A stretch of 64,000 nt of DNA from Faecalibacterium langellae (GCF_002549775.1 NZ_NMTR01000021.1:372001-436000); one strand, 5' to 3'; shown: positions 17,472-27,133, numbered from the stretch's first letter. Notes: a model not told the origin generated them from the sequence alone. Numbers and translations: made by a program.

Positions 17472-17513
17472 AAAAAAAGCCCGGAAGCTCTTGGCAGAAA
17501 GGGCTTCCGGGCA
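17472..17513 (-). terminator. Terminator of the MarR/ABC exporter operon
   Basis: Minus strand: GCCCGGAAGC / GCTTCCGGGC stem, then TTTTTTT. Confidence 0.88.
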
Positions 17514-17559
17514 GGATTATGAAGGGAGTAATTCCAAACGGGGAATTTGCCGGGCGGAC

Positions 17560-19380
17560 TCAGTCCACCACGTCCTCGAACTGGCTGTTGTACAGGTCGG
17601 CGTAGAAGCCGCCTGCTTCAATGAGCTGGTCGTGGGTGCCCTGTTCCACGATGTCGCCGTCCCGCATCACGAGGATGAGGTCGGCGTCCTTGATGGTGGA
17701 AAGGCGGTGGGCGATGACAAAGCTGGTGCGGCCTTCCATCAGGCGGTCCATGGCGGTCTGGATGCGCTGCTCGGTGCGGGTATCCACACTGCTGGTAGCC
17801 TCGTCCAGGATCAGGATGCGGTTATCGGCCAGAATGGTGCGGGCGATGGTGAGCAGCTGCTTCTGGCCCTGGCTGACGTTGGAAGCGTCCTCGTTCAGCT
17901 CCATCTGGTAGCCGCCGGGCAGGGTGCGGATGAAGTGGTCGGCGTTGGCAGCCTTGGCGGCAGCGATCACTTCTTCGTCCGTGGCGTCCAGGCGGCCGTA
18001 ACGGATGTTCTCCATGATGGTGCCCTTGAACAGCCAGGTGTCCTGCAGCACCATGCCAAAGCCTTCGCGCAGAGCGCTGCGGTCAAAGTCGCGCACATCG
18101 TGGCCGTTCAGGGTGATGGAGCCGGAGTCCACATCGTAGAAACGCATGAGCAGCTTGACCATGGTGGTCTTGCCCGCACCGGTGGGGCCCACGATGGCCA
18201 CCTTCTGGCCGGGCTGCACCTCGCAGCTGAAGTCGTGGATGATGGTCTTTTCGGGGGTGTAGCCGAACTTGACGTGGTTAAAGGTCACCTGACCGTCGAT
18301 GCAGCTGGGGTCTGCGCGGCGGGCGGGGTCGGCGGTCTGGTCTTCTTCCGGCTCGTTCAGGAATTCGAACACGCGCTCGGCGGCGGCGGCCATGCTCTGC
18401 AGCATATTGGACACCTGCGAGAGCTGCTGGATGGGCTGGGTGAAGTTCTTGACGTACTGAATGAAGGCCTGAATGTCGCCGATGGTGATGACGCCGTTTG
18501 CCGCAAAAATGCTGCCGACGATGGCCACAGCCACATAGCCCAGATTGCCCACGAAGTTCATGATGGGCATCATCAGGCCGGAGAGGAACTGGCTTTTCCA
18601 CGCAGATTCGTAGAGTTTATCGTTGGCGGCGTTGAAATCGTTCAGCACCACAGCTTCGCGGTTGAAGGCCTTGACCACGTTGTGGCCGGAGTACACTTCT
18701 TCCACCTGGCCGTTCACAACGCCCAGGATGGCCTGCTGGGCCTTGAAGTATTTCTGGCTGAACCGGACCACGATGAGCACCAGCACCAGCGAGACGGGCA
18801 GGATCAGCAGGGCGATGAGGGTCATCTTGGGGCTGATGGACAGCATCATGATCAGCACGCCGATCATGGTGGTCACACTGGTGATCAGCTGGGTGATGCT
18901 CTGGTTCAGGCTCTGGCCCAGCGTGTCCACATCGTTGGTGATGCGGGAGAGCACTTCGCCGACCGTGCGCTTTTCAAAGTAAGCGAGGGGCAGGCGGTTG
19001 ATTTTTTCGCTGATCTGCTTGCGGAAGTCGTAGCAGACTTTCTGCGAAAGGCCGGTCATCAGCCAGCCCTGAATGAAGCTGAACGCACTGCTCAGCAGGT
19101 ACATGCCCAGCAAAAACAGCAGGATGCGGCCGATATACACAAAGTCGATGCTGCCGGCGCCGCGCAGCTTGGCGATCCAGCCGGTGGCAAGGGCCGTGGT
19201 GGCTTTTGCCAGCACCTTGGGGCCTGCGATATTAAAGATAGTAGACAGGATAGCAAACACGATGGCCGTGATCAGCGAGAGCTTATAGCGGCCCATGGTG
19301 CGGATGAGCTGCAGCAGCGTGCCTTTGAAGTCCTTGGCGCGCTCGGTCGTGGGGCGTCCGGGTCTTGGCATATCACTCAC
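17560..19380 (-). CDS. Heterodimeric ABC exporter, canonical half
   Basis: 606 residues: a six-helix type IV exporter domain (about 30-330) followed by an ABC domain with Walker A GPTGAGKTTM, signature VSQGQKQ and Walker B ILILDEATSSVD with the catalytic Glu present. The family exports drugs or peptides/lipids. The gene overlaps the partner half by 8 bp and is the third gene of a MarR-led operon, the layout of many inducible multidrug exporters. Confidence 0.93.
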   Translation of the reverse strand: MSDMPRPGRPTTERAKDFKGTLLQLIRTMGRYKLSLITAIVFAILSTIFNIAGPKVLAKATTALATGWIAKLRGAGSIDFVYIGRILLFLLGMYLLSSAFSFIQGWLMTGLSQKVCYDFRKQISEKINRLPLAYFEKRTVGEVLSRITNDVDTLGQSLNQSITQLITSVTTMIGVLIMMLSISPKMTLIALLILPVSLVLVLIVVRFSQKYFKAQQAILGVVNGQVEEVYSGHNVVKAFNREAVVLNDFNAANDKLYESAWKSQFLSGLMMPIMNFVGNLGYVAVAIVGSIFAANGVITIGDIQAFIQYVKNFTQPIQQLSQVSNMLQSMAAAAERVFEFLNEPEEDQTADPARRADPSCIDGQVTFNHVKFGYTPEKTIIHDFSCEVQPGQKVAIVGPTGAGKTTMVKLLMRFYDVDSGSITLNGHDVRDFDRSALREGFGMVLQDTWLFKGTIMENIRYGRLDATDEEVIAAAKAANADHFIRTLPGGYQMELNEDASNVSQGQKQLLTIARTILADNRILILDEATSSVDTRTEQRIQTAMDRLMEGRTSFVIAHRLSTIKDADLILVMRDGDIVEQGTHDQLIEAGGFYADLYNSQFEDVVD

Positions 19381-21685
19381 CCTCCTTTTCCGTATTCAGA
19401 GATTCGAGGTCAAGTTCCTTCTGGCTCAGCTGGCTGCGCGCGATCTCCTGATATTCCGGGCAGCTGTCCATCAGCTGGGCATGGGTGCCCTTGCCCACGA
19501 GACGGCCTTCGTCCAGCACCAAAATCTGGTTTGCGTGCAGCACGGTGGAGATGCGCTGTGCCACGATGATGACGGTAGCGTTGTCGGTCTCGGCCTTCAG
19601 CGCGCGGCGCAGGGCCACGTCGGTCTTGAAGTCGAGGGCCGAGAAGCTGTCGTCGAACAGATAGATCTTCGGCTTTTTCGCAATGGCGCGGGCGATGGAA
19701 AGGCGCTGCTTCTGGCCGCCGGACACATTGGAGCCGCCCTGTGCGATGGGGCTCTGGTACCCCTCGGGCTTCGCGTCGATGAACTCGGTGGCCTGCGCGA
19801 TGGAAGCCGCCTTTTTCACGTCGGCGTCGGTGATGTGGTCGCCGCCGAACTTCAGGTTCGAGTCGATGGTACCGCTGAACAGCACACCCTTCTGCGGCAC
19901 ATAGCCCAGCAGGTCGTGCAGCTTGGCCTGCGGCATCTCGCGCACGTCGATGCCGTCCACGGTCACGCTGCCGCCGGTCACGTCGTAAAAGCGGGGGATG
20001 AGGTTCAGCAGGGTGGACTTGCCGCAGCCGGTGGAGCCGATGATGGCGGTGGTCTCGCCGGGCTTGGCCGTAAAGCTGATGTGCTCCAGCGCGTCGCTGT
20101 CGGCACCGGGGAAGCGGAAGCTCACGTCGTTGAACTGCACGGTGCCCTGCCAGTTTTTGCGTTCCTGTGCGGGCTTTGCCGTGGCTTCGTCCGGGTCGTG
20201 GATGGTGGCCTTGGTGCGGATGACCTCGTCGATGCGGTCGGCGGCCACACCGGCGCGGGGCAGCATGACGGCCACCATGGCCAGCATCAGGAAGGACATG
20301 ACGATCTGCATGGTGTAGGTGATGAAGGCGATCATCTCGCCCACCTGCATGGTACCGGCATCCATGGCCTTGCCGCCGAACCAGACGATCAGCAGGCTGG
20401 TGCCGTTCATGATCAGGGTCATAAAGGGCATCATGGCCACCATGGCACGGTTGGTGAACAGCTGAGTGCCCATCAGGTCGCGGTTGGCCTTATCAAAGCG
20501 CTGTTCCTCAAAGGCTTCGCGGCTGAAGGCACGCACCGGCATGATGCCGGTCAAAATCTCGCGGCTGACGAGGTTCAGGCGGTCCACCAGATTCTGCATG
20601 ATCTTGAACTTCGGCATGGCGATGTTCATCAAAAAGATGATGAGCAGCAGCAGAACGGCCACATCCAGCACGATGATCCAGGAAAGGCCGGTGCTGCTGT
20701 TCAGCACATGGATGACGCCGCCGATGCCCAGAATGGGTGCATAGGCCACCATGCGCAGCAGCATGACGCAGACGAACTGCACCTGCTGGATATCGTTGGT
20801 GGTGCGGGTGATGAGGGATGCGGTGGAGAAGTTCTCGATCTCGGCGTTGGAGAAGCCGATGACCGAGGAGAAGGTCTCGCGGCGCAGGTCGCGGCCGATG
20901 GCGGCAGACACGCGGGAAGCGAGGAAGCCCACCGCGATGGACACAGCCACCATCAGCAGGGTCAGGCCCAGCATCTGGCCGCCCACCTTATAAAGGTAGC
21001 GCATCTGCACGTCGTGGGCCACGCCCTGGGCTTCGTATTCCAGCTGCACCAGCAGCATGGACTGGCTCTTGAGGTTCTCCACCACGGTGTCGTCCAGGCT
21101 GGCGAAGGCACCGGCCAGCTGCTGCTGGATGGCGTCGCGGCTGAAACCGGGCATCTGGGTCATGGCGGCGAACTGGGCGCACACGGTGTCCAGATCGTCG
21201 GCGGTGGGGGCGACCGTTTCAGCTTCAGCATCGGTATCGGTGCTGTCCGCAGAAGCCGCCTGCATGTCGGCCAGGCTCGTCATGCCCATCGCGGACTGCC
21301 CGGCGGGGGCGTTGGCCGCCTGGGCAGCCGCCATATACAGCACGATGTCCGGGGTGGTGATGGCATCTTCCAGCGCGGTGCGCTCGTCGGCGGTCAGATC
21401 GCTGCGCAGTTTCAGCACGCCGTCGTCCTGCAGGTAGTACCCGTAGGCGTTCTGCAGCTTGTCGGCGTCCTCCTCGCTCATCAAAAGCGAGAGGGCGTCC
21501 AGCGTGCTCTGGCGGATGGTCTCCGGCAGGGGGCTCTCGATGCCGCCCTGCTGGATGCCGGTGTCCACGATCTTGCTGGTGTAGTCCGGCAGCGAAAGAT
21601 CGCAGTACGCCTGCACGAACAGCAGCGCGAACACCACAAGGCAGACGGCCCAGTGCCGGGCCAGCTGCTTAAAGATTTTCGTCAT
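19373..21685 (-). CDS. Heterodimeric ABC exporter, degenerate-site half
   Basis: 770 residues, start at ATG 21685 (MTKIFKQLARHW). Between the first and second membrane helices is a large extracellular insert of roughly 170-190 residues, including an Ala/Gln-rich part and AEAETVAPTADDLD. The ABC domain has Walker A GSTGCGKSTL and signature VSGGQKQR. Walker B reads IYLFDDSFSALD, where the catalytic Glu is replaced by Asp. That is the mark of the non-hydrolysing site half in BmrCD/TM287-288-type heterodimers. It pairs with the product of the overlapping downstream gene. Confidence 0.93.
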   Translation of the reverse strand: MTKIFKQLARHWAVCLVVFALLFVQAYCDLSLPDYTSKIVDTGIQQGGIESPLPETIRQSTLDALSLLMSEEDADKLQNAYGYYLQDDGVLKLRSDLTADERTALEDAITTPDIVLYMAAAQAANAPAGQSAMGMTSLADMQAASADSTDTDAEAETVAPTADDLDTVCAQFAAMTQMPGFSRDAIQQQLAGAFASLDDTVVENLKSQSMLLVQLEYEAQGVAHDVQMRYLYKVGGQMLGLTLLMVAVSIAVGFLASRVSAAIGRDLRRETFSSVIGFSNAEIENFSTASLITRTTNDIQQVQFVCVMLLRMVAYAPILGIGGVIHVLNSSTGLSWIIVLDVAVLLLLIIFLMNIAMPKFKIMQNLVDRLNLVSREILTGIMPVRAFSREAFEEQRFDKANRDLMGTQLFTNRAMVAMMPFMTLIMNGTSLLIVWFGGKAMDAGTMQVGEMIAFITYTMQIVMSFLMLAMVAVMLPRAGVAADRIDEVIRTKATIHDPDEATAKPAQERKNWQGTVQFNDVSFRFPGADSDALEHISFTAKPGETTAIIGSTGCGKSTLLNLIPRFYDVTGGSVTVDGIDVREMPQAKLHDLLGYVPQKGVLFSGTIDSNLKFGGDHITDADVKKAASIAQATEFIDAKPEGYQSPIAQGGSNVSGGQKQRLSIARAIAKKPKIYLFDDSFSALDFKTDVALRRALKAETDNATVIIVAQRISTVLHANQILVLDEGRLVGKGTHAQLMDSCPEYQEIARSQLSQKELDLESLNTEKEGE

Positions 21686-22184
21686 GGTTCGGTTCTCCCT
21701 TCGGTTTGGTGGTACGCGCAGCATTTTCTGCAAGAATGGCATCCATCAGCGCGCCGCGCAGCGCGTTCAGCTGGGCCGCCTGTTCGGGCTCCAGCCGGGC
21801 CATTACACAGGTAAAGTAGTCGCTCAGGGCGTCCTCGTACTGCCGGCAGGCTTCGTAGCCCTTGGGCGTGATGCGCACCAGCGTTTTACGGCGGTCCTCC
21901 GGTGCGGGTTCCCGGGCAATGAGTCCGTCGGCCTCCAGCTGACGCAGCCCGCGGCTGATGGCCGGCAGCGGCTGGTGCACCTCGTGGGCCAGGTCGGACA
22001 CCGAGATGGCACCATCCTGCCCGCGGCTGCGGATGGCATGAAGCAGTGCTTCCAGCCAGGCAAAGTGGCATTTTGGTGTGTCGGCCAGAGCGGCTTTCAT
22101 ACCCGCCTTGGCAGCTTTGCTCAGCCGCCCGATATAGTGGCACAGGCCCTGAAAATTCAGCGCTTCTTCGGTTTCAGCAGGCAC
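21669..22184 (-). CDS. MarR-family transcriptional regulator
   Basis: 171 residues with the MarR winged helix: helix-turn-helix ISVSDLAHEVHQPLPAISRGLRQLEADGLI and wing EPAPEDRRKTLVRITPKG. Start chosen at GTG 22184 with GGAGGG 6 nt upstream. It overlaps the exporter gene by 17 bp and so is co-transcribed; MarR proteins usually repress their own operon until a ligand binds. The inverted repeat at 22210-22223 is a likely operator. Confidence 0.9.
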   Translation of the reverse strand: MPAETEEALNFQGLCHYIGRLSKAAKAGMKAALADTPKCHFAWLEALLHAIRSRGQDGAISVSDLAHEVHQPLPAISRGLRQLEADGLIAREPAPEDRRKTLVRITPKGYEACRQYEDALSDYFTCVMARLEPEQAAQLNALRGALMDAILAENAARTTKPKGEPNHDENL

Positions 22185-22209
22185 ACGATCCCTCCTTCCT
22201 GCAAAATGC

Positions 22210-22223
22210 TTAACATGTGTTAA
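22210..22223. promoter_or_regulatory. Candidate MarR operator
   Basis: TTAACA-TG-TGTTAA, a perfect 6+6 inverted repeat 26 bp upstream of the marR start. Size and position fit MarR autoregulation; binding is inferred. Confidence 0.6.
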
Positions 22224-22382
22224 ATATTGACGCTTGATAATAGTATACCTGCCGGGCCCGGATTGCAAGCGGATTTTGAAATATTAAACAAAAGTTCACA
22301 AAACAATTTGGTACATTTTCCAGCTTGCACCGCCGGACTGGTGCATAAACATGGAAGCAGGACAACAAGTGAGGTGGAACGG

Positions 22383-23363
22383 ATGCAGGATATTTCCATG
22401 ATCTTGCAATTGTTTGGCGGGCTGGCGCTGTTTTTGTACGGCATGGACAGCATGAGCCGCGCCATCCAGCTGGGGGCGGGCAAGCGGCTGCGCAGCCTGC
22501 TGGCCCGGTGCACGGCGAACCCTGTGGCCGGGCTTGTGACCGGTGCTGCCGTGACGGCGGTGGTGCAGAGCAGTTCCGCCGTCACGGTGATGGTCATTGC
22601 CTTTCTGGCGGCGGGGCTTTTGCAGCTGCGGCAGGCCGTGCCGGTGGTGTTCGGGGCCAACATCGGCACCACGGTCACAGCCCAGCTGCTGGCCTTTCAG
22701 GTGGAACAGGGACGGTACCTGCTGCTGTTTGGCGGGGTGCTGCTCTGCTTTGCCTGCAAGGGGCAGAAGGGCCGCTGCGCAGGCGAAGCGCTGTTCGGTT
22801 TCGGGCTGCTGTTCGAGGGCATCACGGTCATGAGCAGTGCCTTGCAGCCGCTGACCGAAAGCCCGCAGCTCTGGCAGTGGCTGGTGCGGGTGCAGGCAAA
22901 CCCGGCCCTCGGTCTGCTGGCGGGCCTTGGTATGACCCTGACCGTGCAGAGCAGTTCTGCCACCATTGCCATGCTGCAGACGGTGGCCGCCCAGCCGGGC
23001 CCGGACGGCGTGCACGGCCTGCTGAGCCTTGCCGGGGCCATCCCGGTGCTGCTGGGGGATAACATCGGCACCACGATCACGGCGGTGCTGGCATCCATCG
23101 GGCAGGGGAAAGATGCCAAGCGGGTGGCGGCGGCCCACGCCATCTTCAACCTGAGCGGTGCGGTGGTGTGCTGCGGGCTGCTGGGGCCGTTTGCGGCGCT
23201 GGTGCAGCGGCTTTCCCCCGCCGGGCCGGAGTGCGCGGTCATCGCCCGGCAGATCGCCAACGCACATACATTATTCAATGTGTGCTGTGCACTGGTGTGG
23301 CTGCCGCTCACCGGGCGGATGGTGCGGCTGGTGACAAGGCTGCTCCCGGACCGCGCGGCATAG
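22383..23363 (+). CDS. Na+/phosphate symporter family protein
   Basis: 326 residues, start ATG 22383 behind GAGGTGGAAC. Two inverted-topology halves each carry the Na/Pi-cotransporter QSSSA motif (VVQSSSAVTVM at about 57-67; TVQSSSATIAM near 195) and a GANIGTT / GDNIGTT partner motif. It is shorter than the ~550-residue NptA/YjbB forms because the cytosolic PhoU-like C-terminal domain is absent. Imports phosphate with sodium, or a related solute. Transcribed divergently from marR. Confidence 0.88.
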   Translation: MQDISMILQLFGGLALFLYGMDSMSRAIQLGAGKRLRSLLARCTANPVAGLVTGAAVTAVVQSSSAVTVMVIAFLAAGLLQLRQAVPVVFGANIGTTVTAQLLAFQVEQGRYLLLFGGVLLCFACKGQKGRCAGEALFGFGLLFEGITVMSSALQPLTESPQLWQWLVRVQANPALGLLAGLGMTLTVQSSSATIAMLQTVAAQPGPDGVHGLLSLAGAIPVLLGDNIGTTITAVLASIGQGKDAKRVAAAHAIFNLSGAVVCCGLLGPFAALVQRLSPAGPECAVIARQIANAHTLFNVCCALVWLPLTGRMVRLVTRLLPDRAA

Positions 23364-23385
23364 ACAAAAATGCAGCGGGCGTGTT

Positions 23386-24095
23386 GTGCGGGCAGAGAGC
23401 GCCGCCGCTTCGGCGCGGGATATCTACCGCTGCCACCGCTCCTTTGAAAAGGCCGTGGCCATCGACGGCAAGCGGGAGACCTACCTCACGGGGGACACCA
23501 CCGTGGACTATGCCGAAGTCAAGGACCAGACGCTTTTGTACCGCATCACGCTGGTGACCTCGGCAGACGAGAGCGGCGAGATCGTCTTTGAGGACACTCT
23601 GCCGGAGGGCACCGCGTGGGGCACCGGCGGCGGCAACAACAAACTTTTTGTGGACGGCGTGCAGCAAAACTGGTATAATGGTGGCTGGCAGATCACTTCT
23701 GCACCGGACGCGGCCAATGGCATTTGCTGAAAGTGTCGGTGCAGGGCTGCGACGACGGAAAAGCGCACACCATCGAGTATCTCTATCAGGTCAGCTTCAA
23801 GAACGACAGCCGCTGGAACAGCCTGCTCACCACGGATGTGCCGTACACCAACCGCGCCAAGTGGGGCGAGGAGGAGAAGGCTTCCATCACCACCACGGTG
23901 CACCGGGATGCCGCACCGCTGACCAAGACCGGCAAGATCTTCATCACCAACACGGTCTACCCGGGCTATGAACTGCCTTCCACCGGCGGCAGGGGCACGG
24001 CGCCCTTTGTGCTGGCGGGCGGCATCATGGTTTTGGGCGCGGCTCTGCTGCTTGCCTGCGGCCGGGTGCGGCGCAGAAAAGAGGAAACGAAATGA
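23386..24095 (+). pseudogene. Decayed LPXTG surface/pilin-like protein gene
   Basis: Two frames together encode one protein: 23386-23730 (frame 1, ending ...APDAANGIC) and 23724-24095 (continuing LKVSVQGCDDGKAHTIEYLYQV ...). A one-base loss near 23722-23726 separates them. There is no signal peptide, so the 5' part is also gone. The second part ends in a sorting signal LPSTG, a hydrophobic stretch and RRRKEETK. The ATGA overlap with the sortase gene shows it was the substrate gene of that sortase. Programmed slippage cannot be excluded but the missing N-terminus argues for decay. Confidence 0.75.
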
Positions 24096-24757
24096 GACAG
24101 AAAATCGGCAAAGTATGCATGATCCTGGGGGCCCTGCTGATCCTGGCGTCGGCAGCGCTGCTGGCCTACAACAAGTGGGACGCCTCCCGCGCGGACAAGG
24201 CCGCCCAGCAGGCACTGGGCGAGCTGGAGCAGACCCTGACCCAGACCATTGAGGACAAGACGAAGGACGACACCCTGGTCCTGCAGCCCGAGCTGGACCA
24301 GGAGCAGGCGATGACCGAGGTGGAGCTGGACGGCTGGAACTACATCGGCTACCTCTCCATCCCGTCCGTCGGGCTGCAGCTGCCCGTGATGAGCGAGTGG
24401 AGCTATGCGGGCCTGAAGGTCGCGCCGGGCCGCTACTCCGGCTCCACCTATGCGGACAACATGGTGGTCTGCGCCCACAATTATGCAAAGCACTTCAGCC
24501 CCATCAAGTGGCTGGCTGAGGGGGCCGAGGTCTATTTCACCGATATGGACGGCATGGTCTGGAGCTATGAAGTCTCCTATGTGGAGAACCTGCAGCCCAC
24601 CCAGATCGAGAAAATGACCACCAAGACCGAGGATTCCGATGCCTGGGACCTGACCCTGTTCACCTGCACCACCGGCGGCAGTGCCCGCTGCGCCGTGCGC
24701 TGTGTGCGCACCGGGTATCCCACCCTGACGACGGAGACGGCTGCCGCTGCAGAATAA
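24092..24757 (+). CDS. Sortase
   Basis: 221 residues with one N-terminal membrane anchor (about 8-26). The catalytic triad is visible: His in VCAHNYAKH, Cys in LTLFTCTTGG, and Arg in CAVRCVRTG. It cleaves LPXTG-type signals and joins proteins to the wall. Paired with the decayed LPSTG gene upstream; its present substrate may be the LPQTG protein at 13221. The subclass (B or D) cannot be fixed by eye. Confidence 0.92.
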   Translation: MRQKIGKVCMILGALLILASAALLAYNKWDASRADKAAQQALGELEQTLTQTIEDKTKDDTLVLQPELDQEQAMTEVELDGWNYIGYLSIPSVGLQLPVMSEWSYAGLKVAPGRYSGSTYADNMVVCAHNYAKHFSPIKWLAEGAEVYFTDMDGMVWSYEVSYVENLQPTQIEKMTTKTEDSDAWDLTLFTCTTGGSARCAVRCVRTGYPTLTTETAAAAE

Positions 24758-24774
24758 AACAAGCCCAAGAAGAA

Positions 24775-24813
24775 GGGGCCGCTGCACAAATTTCGTGCGG
24801 CGGCCCCTTTTCT
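24775..24813 (+). terminator. Terminator after the sortase gene
   Basis: GGGGCCGC-TGCAC aaattt GTGCG-GCGGCCCC, then TTTT. Confidence 0.85.
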
Positions 24814-24844
24814 GCGCCCTGCCTGCGGGAGGGGCGCGGAGACA

Positions 24845-24879
24845 TAAAAAAGCGGAACAGCCGCAGCCGTTCCGCCATT
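24845..24879 (-). terminator. Terminator of nfnAB
   Basis: Minus strand: GCGGAAC...GTTCCGC then TTTTTT. Confidence 0.8.
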
Positions 24880-24891
24880 GGATACAGAGGG

Positions 24892-26286
24892 TTACTTATT
24901 CTGGATGTACTCGTCGATGGCCTTTGCGGCAGCCTTGCCGGCGCCCATGGCCTTGATGACGGTGGCAGCGCCAGTGACAGCATCGCCGCCGGCATAGACG
25001 CCGTCGCGGCTGGTCTTGCCGTCGTCGCCGTCGGTGACGATGCAGCCGTGCTTGTTGGTCTCCAGACCCGGGGTGGTGGAGCGGATCAGCGGGTTCGGGC
25101 TGGTGCCCAGACTCATGATGACGGTATCCACATCCAGCTCAAACTCGCTGCCCTTCTTCTCGATGGGGCGGCGGCGGCCGGAAGCATCGGGCTCGCCCAG
25201 TTCCATCTCGATGCAGGTGATGGACTTGACGAAGCCTTCGTCGTTGGCGTGGATCTCCACGGGGTTGCACAGGGTCTTGAAGATGATGCCTTCTTCCTCG
25301 GCGTGCTCGACCTCCTCCTTACGGGCAGGCAGCTCGGCCATGCCGCGGCGGTAGACGATGTACACGGTCTCGGCACCCAGACGCAGGGCGCTGCGGGCAG
25401 CGTCCATGGCCACGTTGCCGCCGCCCACAACGGCCACCTTCTTGCCGGTGCGGATGGGGGTCTTGCTGGTGGGCAGGTAAGCCTTCATCAGGTTGGAGCG
25501 GGTCAGGAACTCGTTGGCAGAGTACACGCCCTTCAGGCTCTCGCCGGGGATGCCCATGAAGCGGGGCAGACCGGCACCGGAGCCCACGAATACGGCCTCG
25601 TAGCCGTACTCGCCCATGAGCTCGTCGATGGTCAGCACCTTGCCGATGACCATGTTGCACTCGAAATCAACGCCCATCTTCTTCAGGCCGTCGATCTCCT
25701 GCTGCACGATGGCCTTGGGCAGACGGAACTCGGGGATGCCGTACATCAGCACGCCGCCGGCCACATGCAAAGCCTCGTAGACGGTGACCTTGTAGCCCAG
25801 CTTGGCCAGGTCGCCTGCAGCGGTCAGGCCGGCAGGGCCTGCACCGATGATGGCCACCTTGTGGCCGTTCCACTCCGGAACGACGGGTGCGGTGTGCACG
25901 TTCTCCCGGTGCCAGTCGGCCACAAAGCGCTCCAGGCGGCCGATGCCCACGGGCTCGTTCTTGATGCCGCGGGTGCACTTGCCCTCGCACTGGCTCTCCT
26001 GCGGGCAGACACGGCCGCAGACAGCGGGCAGGGAGGAGGAACGGTTGATGACCTGATAGGCGGCTTCAAAGTCGCCCTCGGCCACATGACCGATGAACTC
26101 GGGGATGTCGATGCCCACGGGGCAGCCGGTCTGGCAGGGCTTATTCTTGCAGTGCACGCAGCGCTTTGCTTCGTTCACGGCCATTTCTTCGGTATAGCCC
26201 AGTGCCACTTCCTTGAAGTTCTTGTTGCGGACATTCGGGTCCTGGGTGGGCATGGGGCACTTTTTCGGGTCCATATTGAAAGCCAT
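24892..26286 (-). CDS. nfnB: NfnB: bifurcating transhydrogenase large subunit
   Basis: 464 residues, start at ATG 26286 (MAFNMDPKKCPMP). N-terminal Fe-S cysteines CVHCKNKPCQTGCPVG and CGRVCPQESQCEGKC, then two Rossmann folds: FAD site AIIGAGPAGLTAAGDLA and NADP site VAVVGGGNVAMDAARSALRLG. The glutamate-synthase small subunit (GltD/GltA) has the same domains. What decides for NfnB is the adjacent NfnA gene, one base away. NfnAB couples NADH and reduced ferredoxin oxidation to NADP+ reduction in anaerobes. Confidence 0.88.
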   Translation of the reverse strand: MAFNMDPKKCPMPTQDPNVRNKNFKEVALGYTEEMAVNEAKRCVHCKNKPCQTGCPVGIDIPEFIGHVAEGDFEAAYQVINRSSSLPAVCGRVCPQESQCEGKCTRGIKNEPVGIGRLERFVADWHRENVHTAPVVPEWNGHKVAIIGAGPAGLTAAGDLAKLGYKVTVYEALHVAGGVLMYGIPEFRLPKAIVQQEIDGLKKMGVDFECNMVIGKVLTIDELMGEYGYEAVFVGSGAGLPRFMGIPGESLKGVYSANEFLTRSNLMKAYLPTSKTPIRTGKKVAVVGGGNVAMDAARSALRLGAETVYIVYRRGMAELPARKEEVEHAEEEGIIFKTLCNPVEIHANDEGFVKSITCIEMELGEPDASGRRRPIEKKGSEFELDVDTVIMSLGTSPNPLIRSTTPGLETNKHGCIVTDGDDGKTSRDGVYAGGDAVTGAATVIKAMGAGKAAAKAIDEYIQNK

Positions 26287-26287
26287 C

Positions 26288-27133
26288 TTACATTCCCTCC
26301 TGAGCCTTGAACAGATTGCATGCCGCTTCACGGGCGTGTGCCTCAAACGGGCGGTACATGGTGCCGCGGGCCATTGCTTCGTCAAAATCCACCAGGTCGC
26401 CGTCAAAGTCGGGGCCGTCCACGCAGGCAAACTTGGTCTCGCCGCCCACGGTCAGGCGGCAGCCGCCGCACATGCCGGTGCCGTCGATCATGATGGGGTT
26501 CATGGAAACGATGCTCTTTAAGCCGTGCTTCTGGCAGGTCTTGACCACGAACTTCATCATGATCAGCGGGCCGATGGTGATGACCAGATCGTACTGGTTG
26601 CCGGCAGCCACCAGCTCGTCCAGCGCAGCGGTGACGACACCCTTGGTGCCGTAGCTGCCGTCGTCGGTCATGACGCGCAGCTCATCGCTGCAGGCCTTGA
26701 ACTCGTCCTCGAGGATGAGCAGGTCCTTGTTGCGGAAGCCCACCACGCTGTGCACCACGCAGCCCTGCTCGTGCAGCTCGCGGGCGATGGGCAGAGCGAT
26801 GGCGCAGCCCACGCCGCCGCCCACGACGCACACCTTCTTCAGGCCTTCCACCTCGGTGGCGCGGCCCAGCGGGCCCACGAAATCGTGGACGCTCTCGCCC
26901 ACCTTCAGGCTGTTCAGCTCCATGGTGGTGCCGCCGACGATCTGGAAAATGATGTCCACAGTGCCCTTTTCGCGGTCGTAACCGGCCACGGTCAGGGGGA
27001 TGCGCTCGCTGTCCTCAAACGGGCGCACAATGATAAACTGGCCCGGCTTTGCCTTTTTGGCAATGAGCGGGGCTTCAATGACCATCTTCGTCACGGTGGG
27101 GTTCAGCGCGACTTTTTCAGTGATCTTATACAT
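26288..27133 (-). CDS. nfnA: NfnA: bifurcating transhydrogenase small subunit
   Basis: 281 residues, start ATG 27133 (MYKITEKVAL) behind AAAGGAG. Ferredoxin-reductase-like FAD domain (PGQFIIVRPFEDSERIPLTV), NAD domain VVGGGVGCAIALPIA, and a C-terminal [2Fe-2S] site MCGGCRLTVGG...FACVDGP. It binds NAD(H) and forms the heterodimer with NfnB. Also annotated in databases as sulfide dehydrogenase beta / PyrK-like; the NfnB neighbour supports the transhydrogenase role. Confidence 0.88.
   Translation of the reverse strand: MYKITEKVALNPTVTKMVIEAPLIAKKAKPGQFIIVRPFEDSERIPLTVAGYDREKGTVDIIFQIVGGTTMELNSLKVGESVHDFVGPLGRATEVEGLKKVCVVGGGVGCAIALPIARELHEQGCVVHSVVGFRNKDLLILEDEFKACSDELRVMTDDGSYGTKGVVTAALDELVAAGNQYDLVITIGPLIMMKFVVKTCQKHGLKSIVSMNPIMIDGTGMCGGCRLTVGGETKFACVDGPDFDGDLVDFDEAMARGTMYRPFEAHAREAACNLFKAQEGM

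Noticed and set aside
24892-26286. Glutamate synthase small subunit
   Set aside because: Domains fit, but no large subunit is nearby and the NfnA gene is one base away, so NfnB is the better call.
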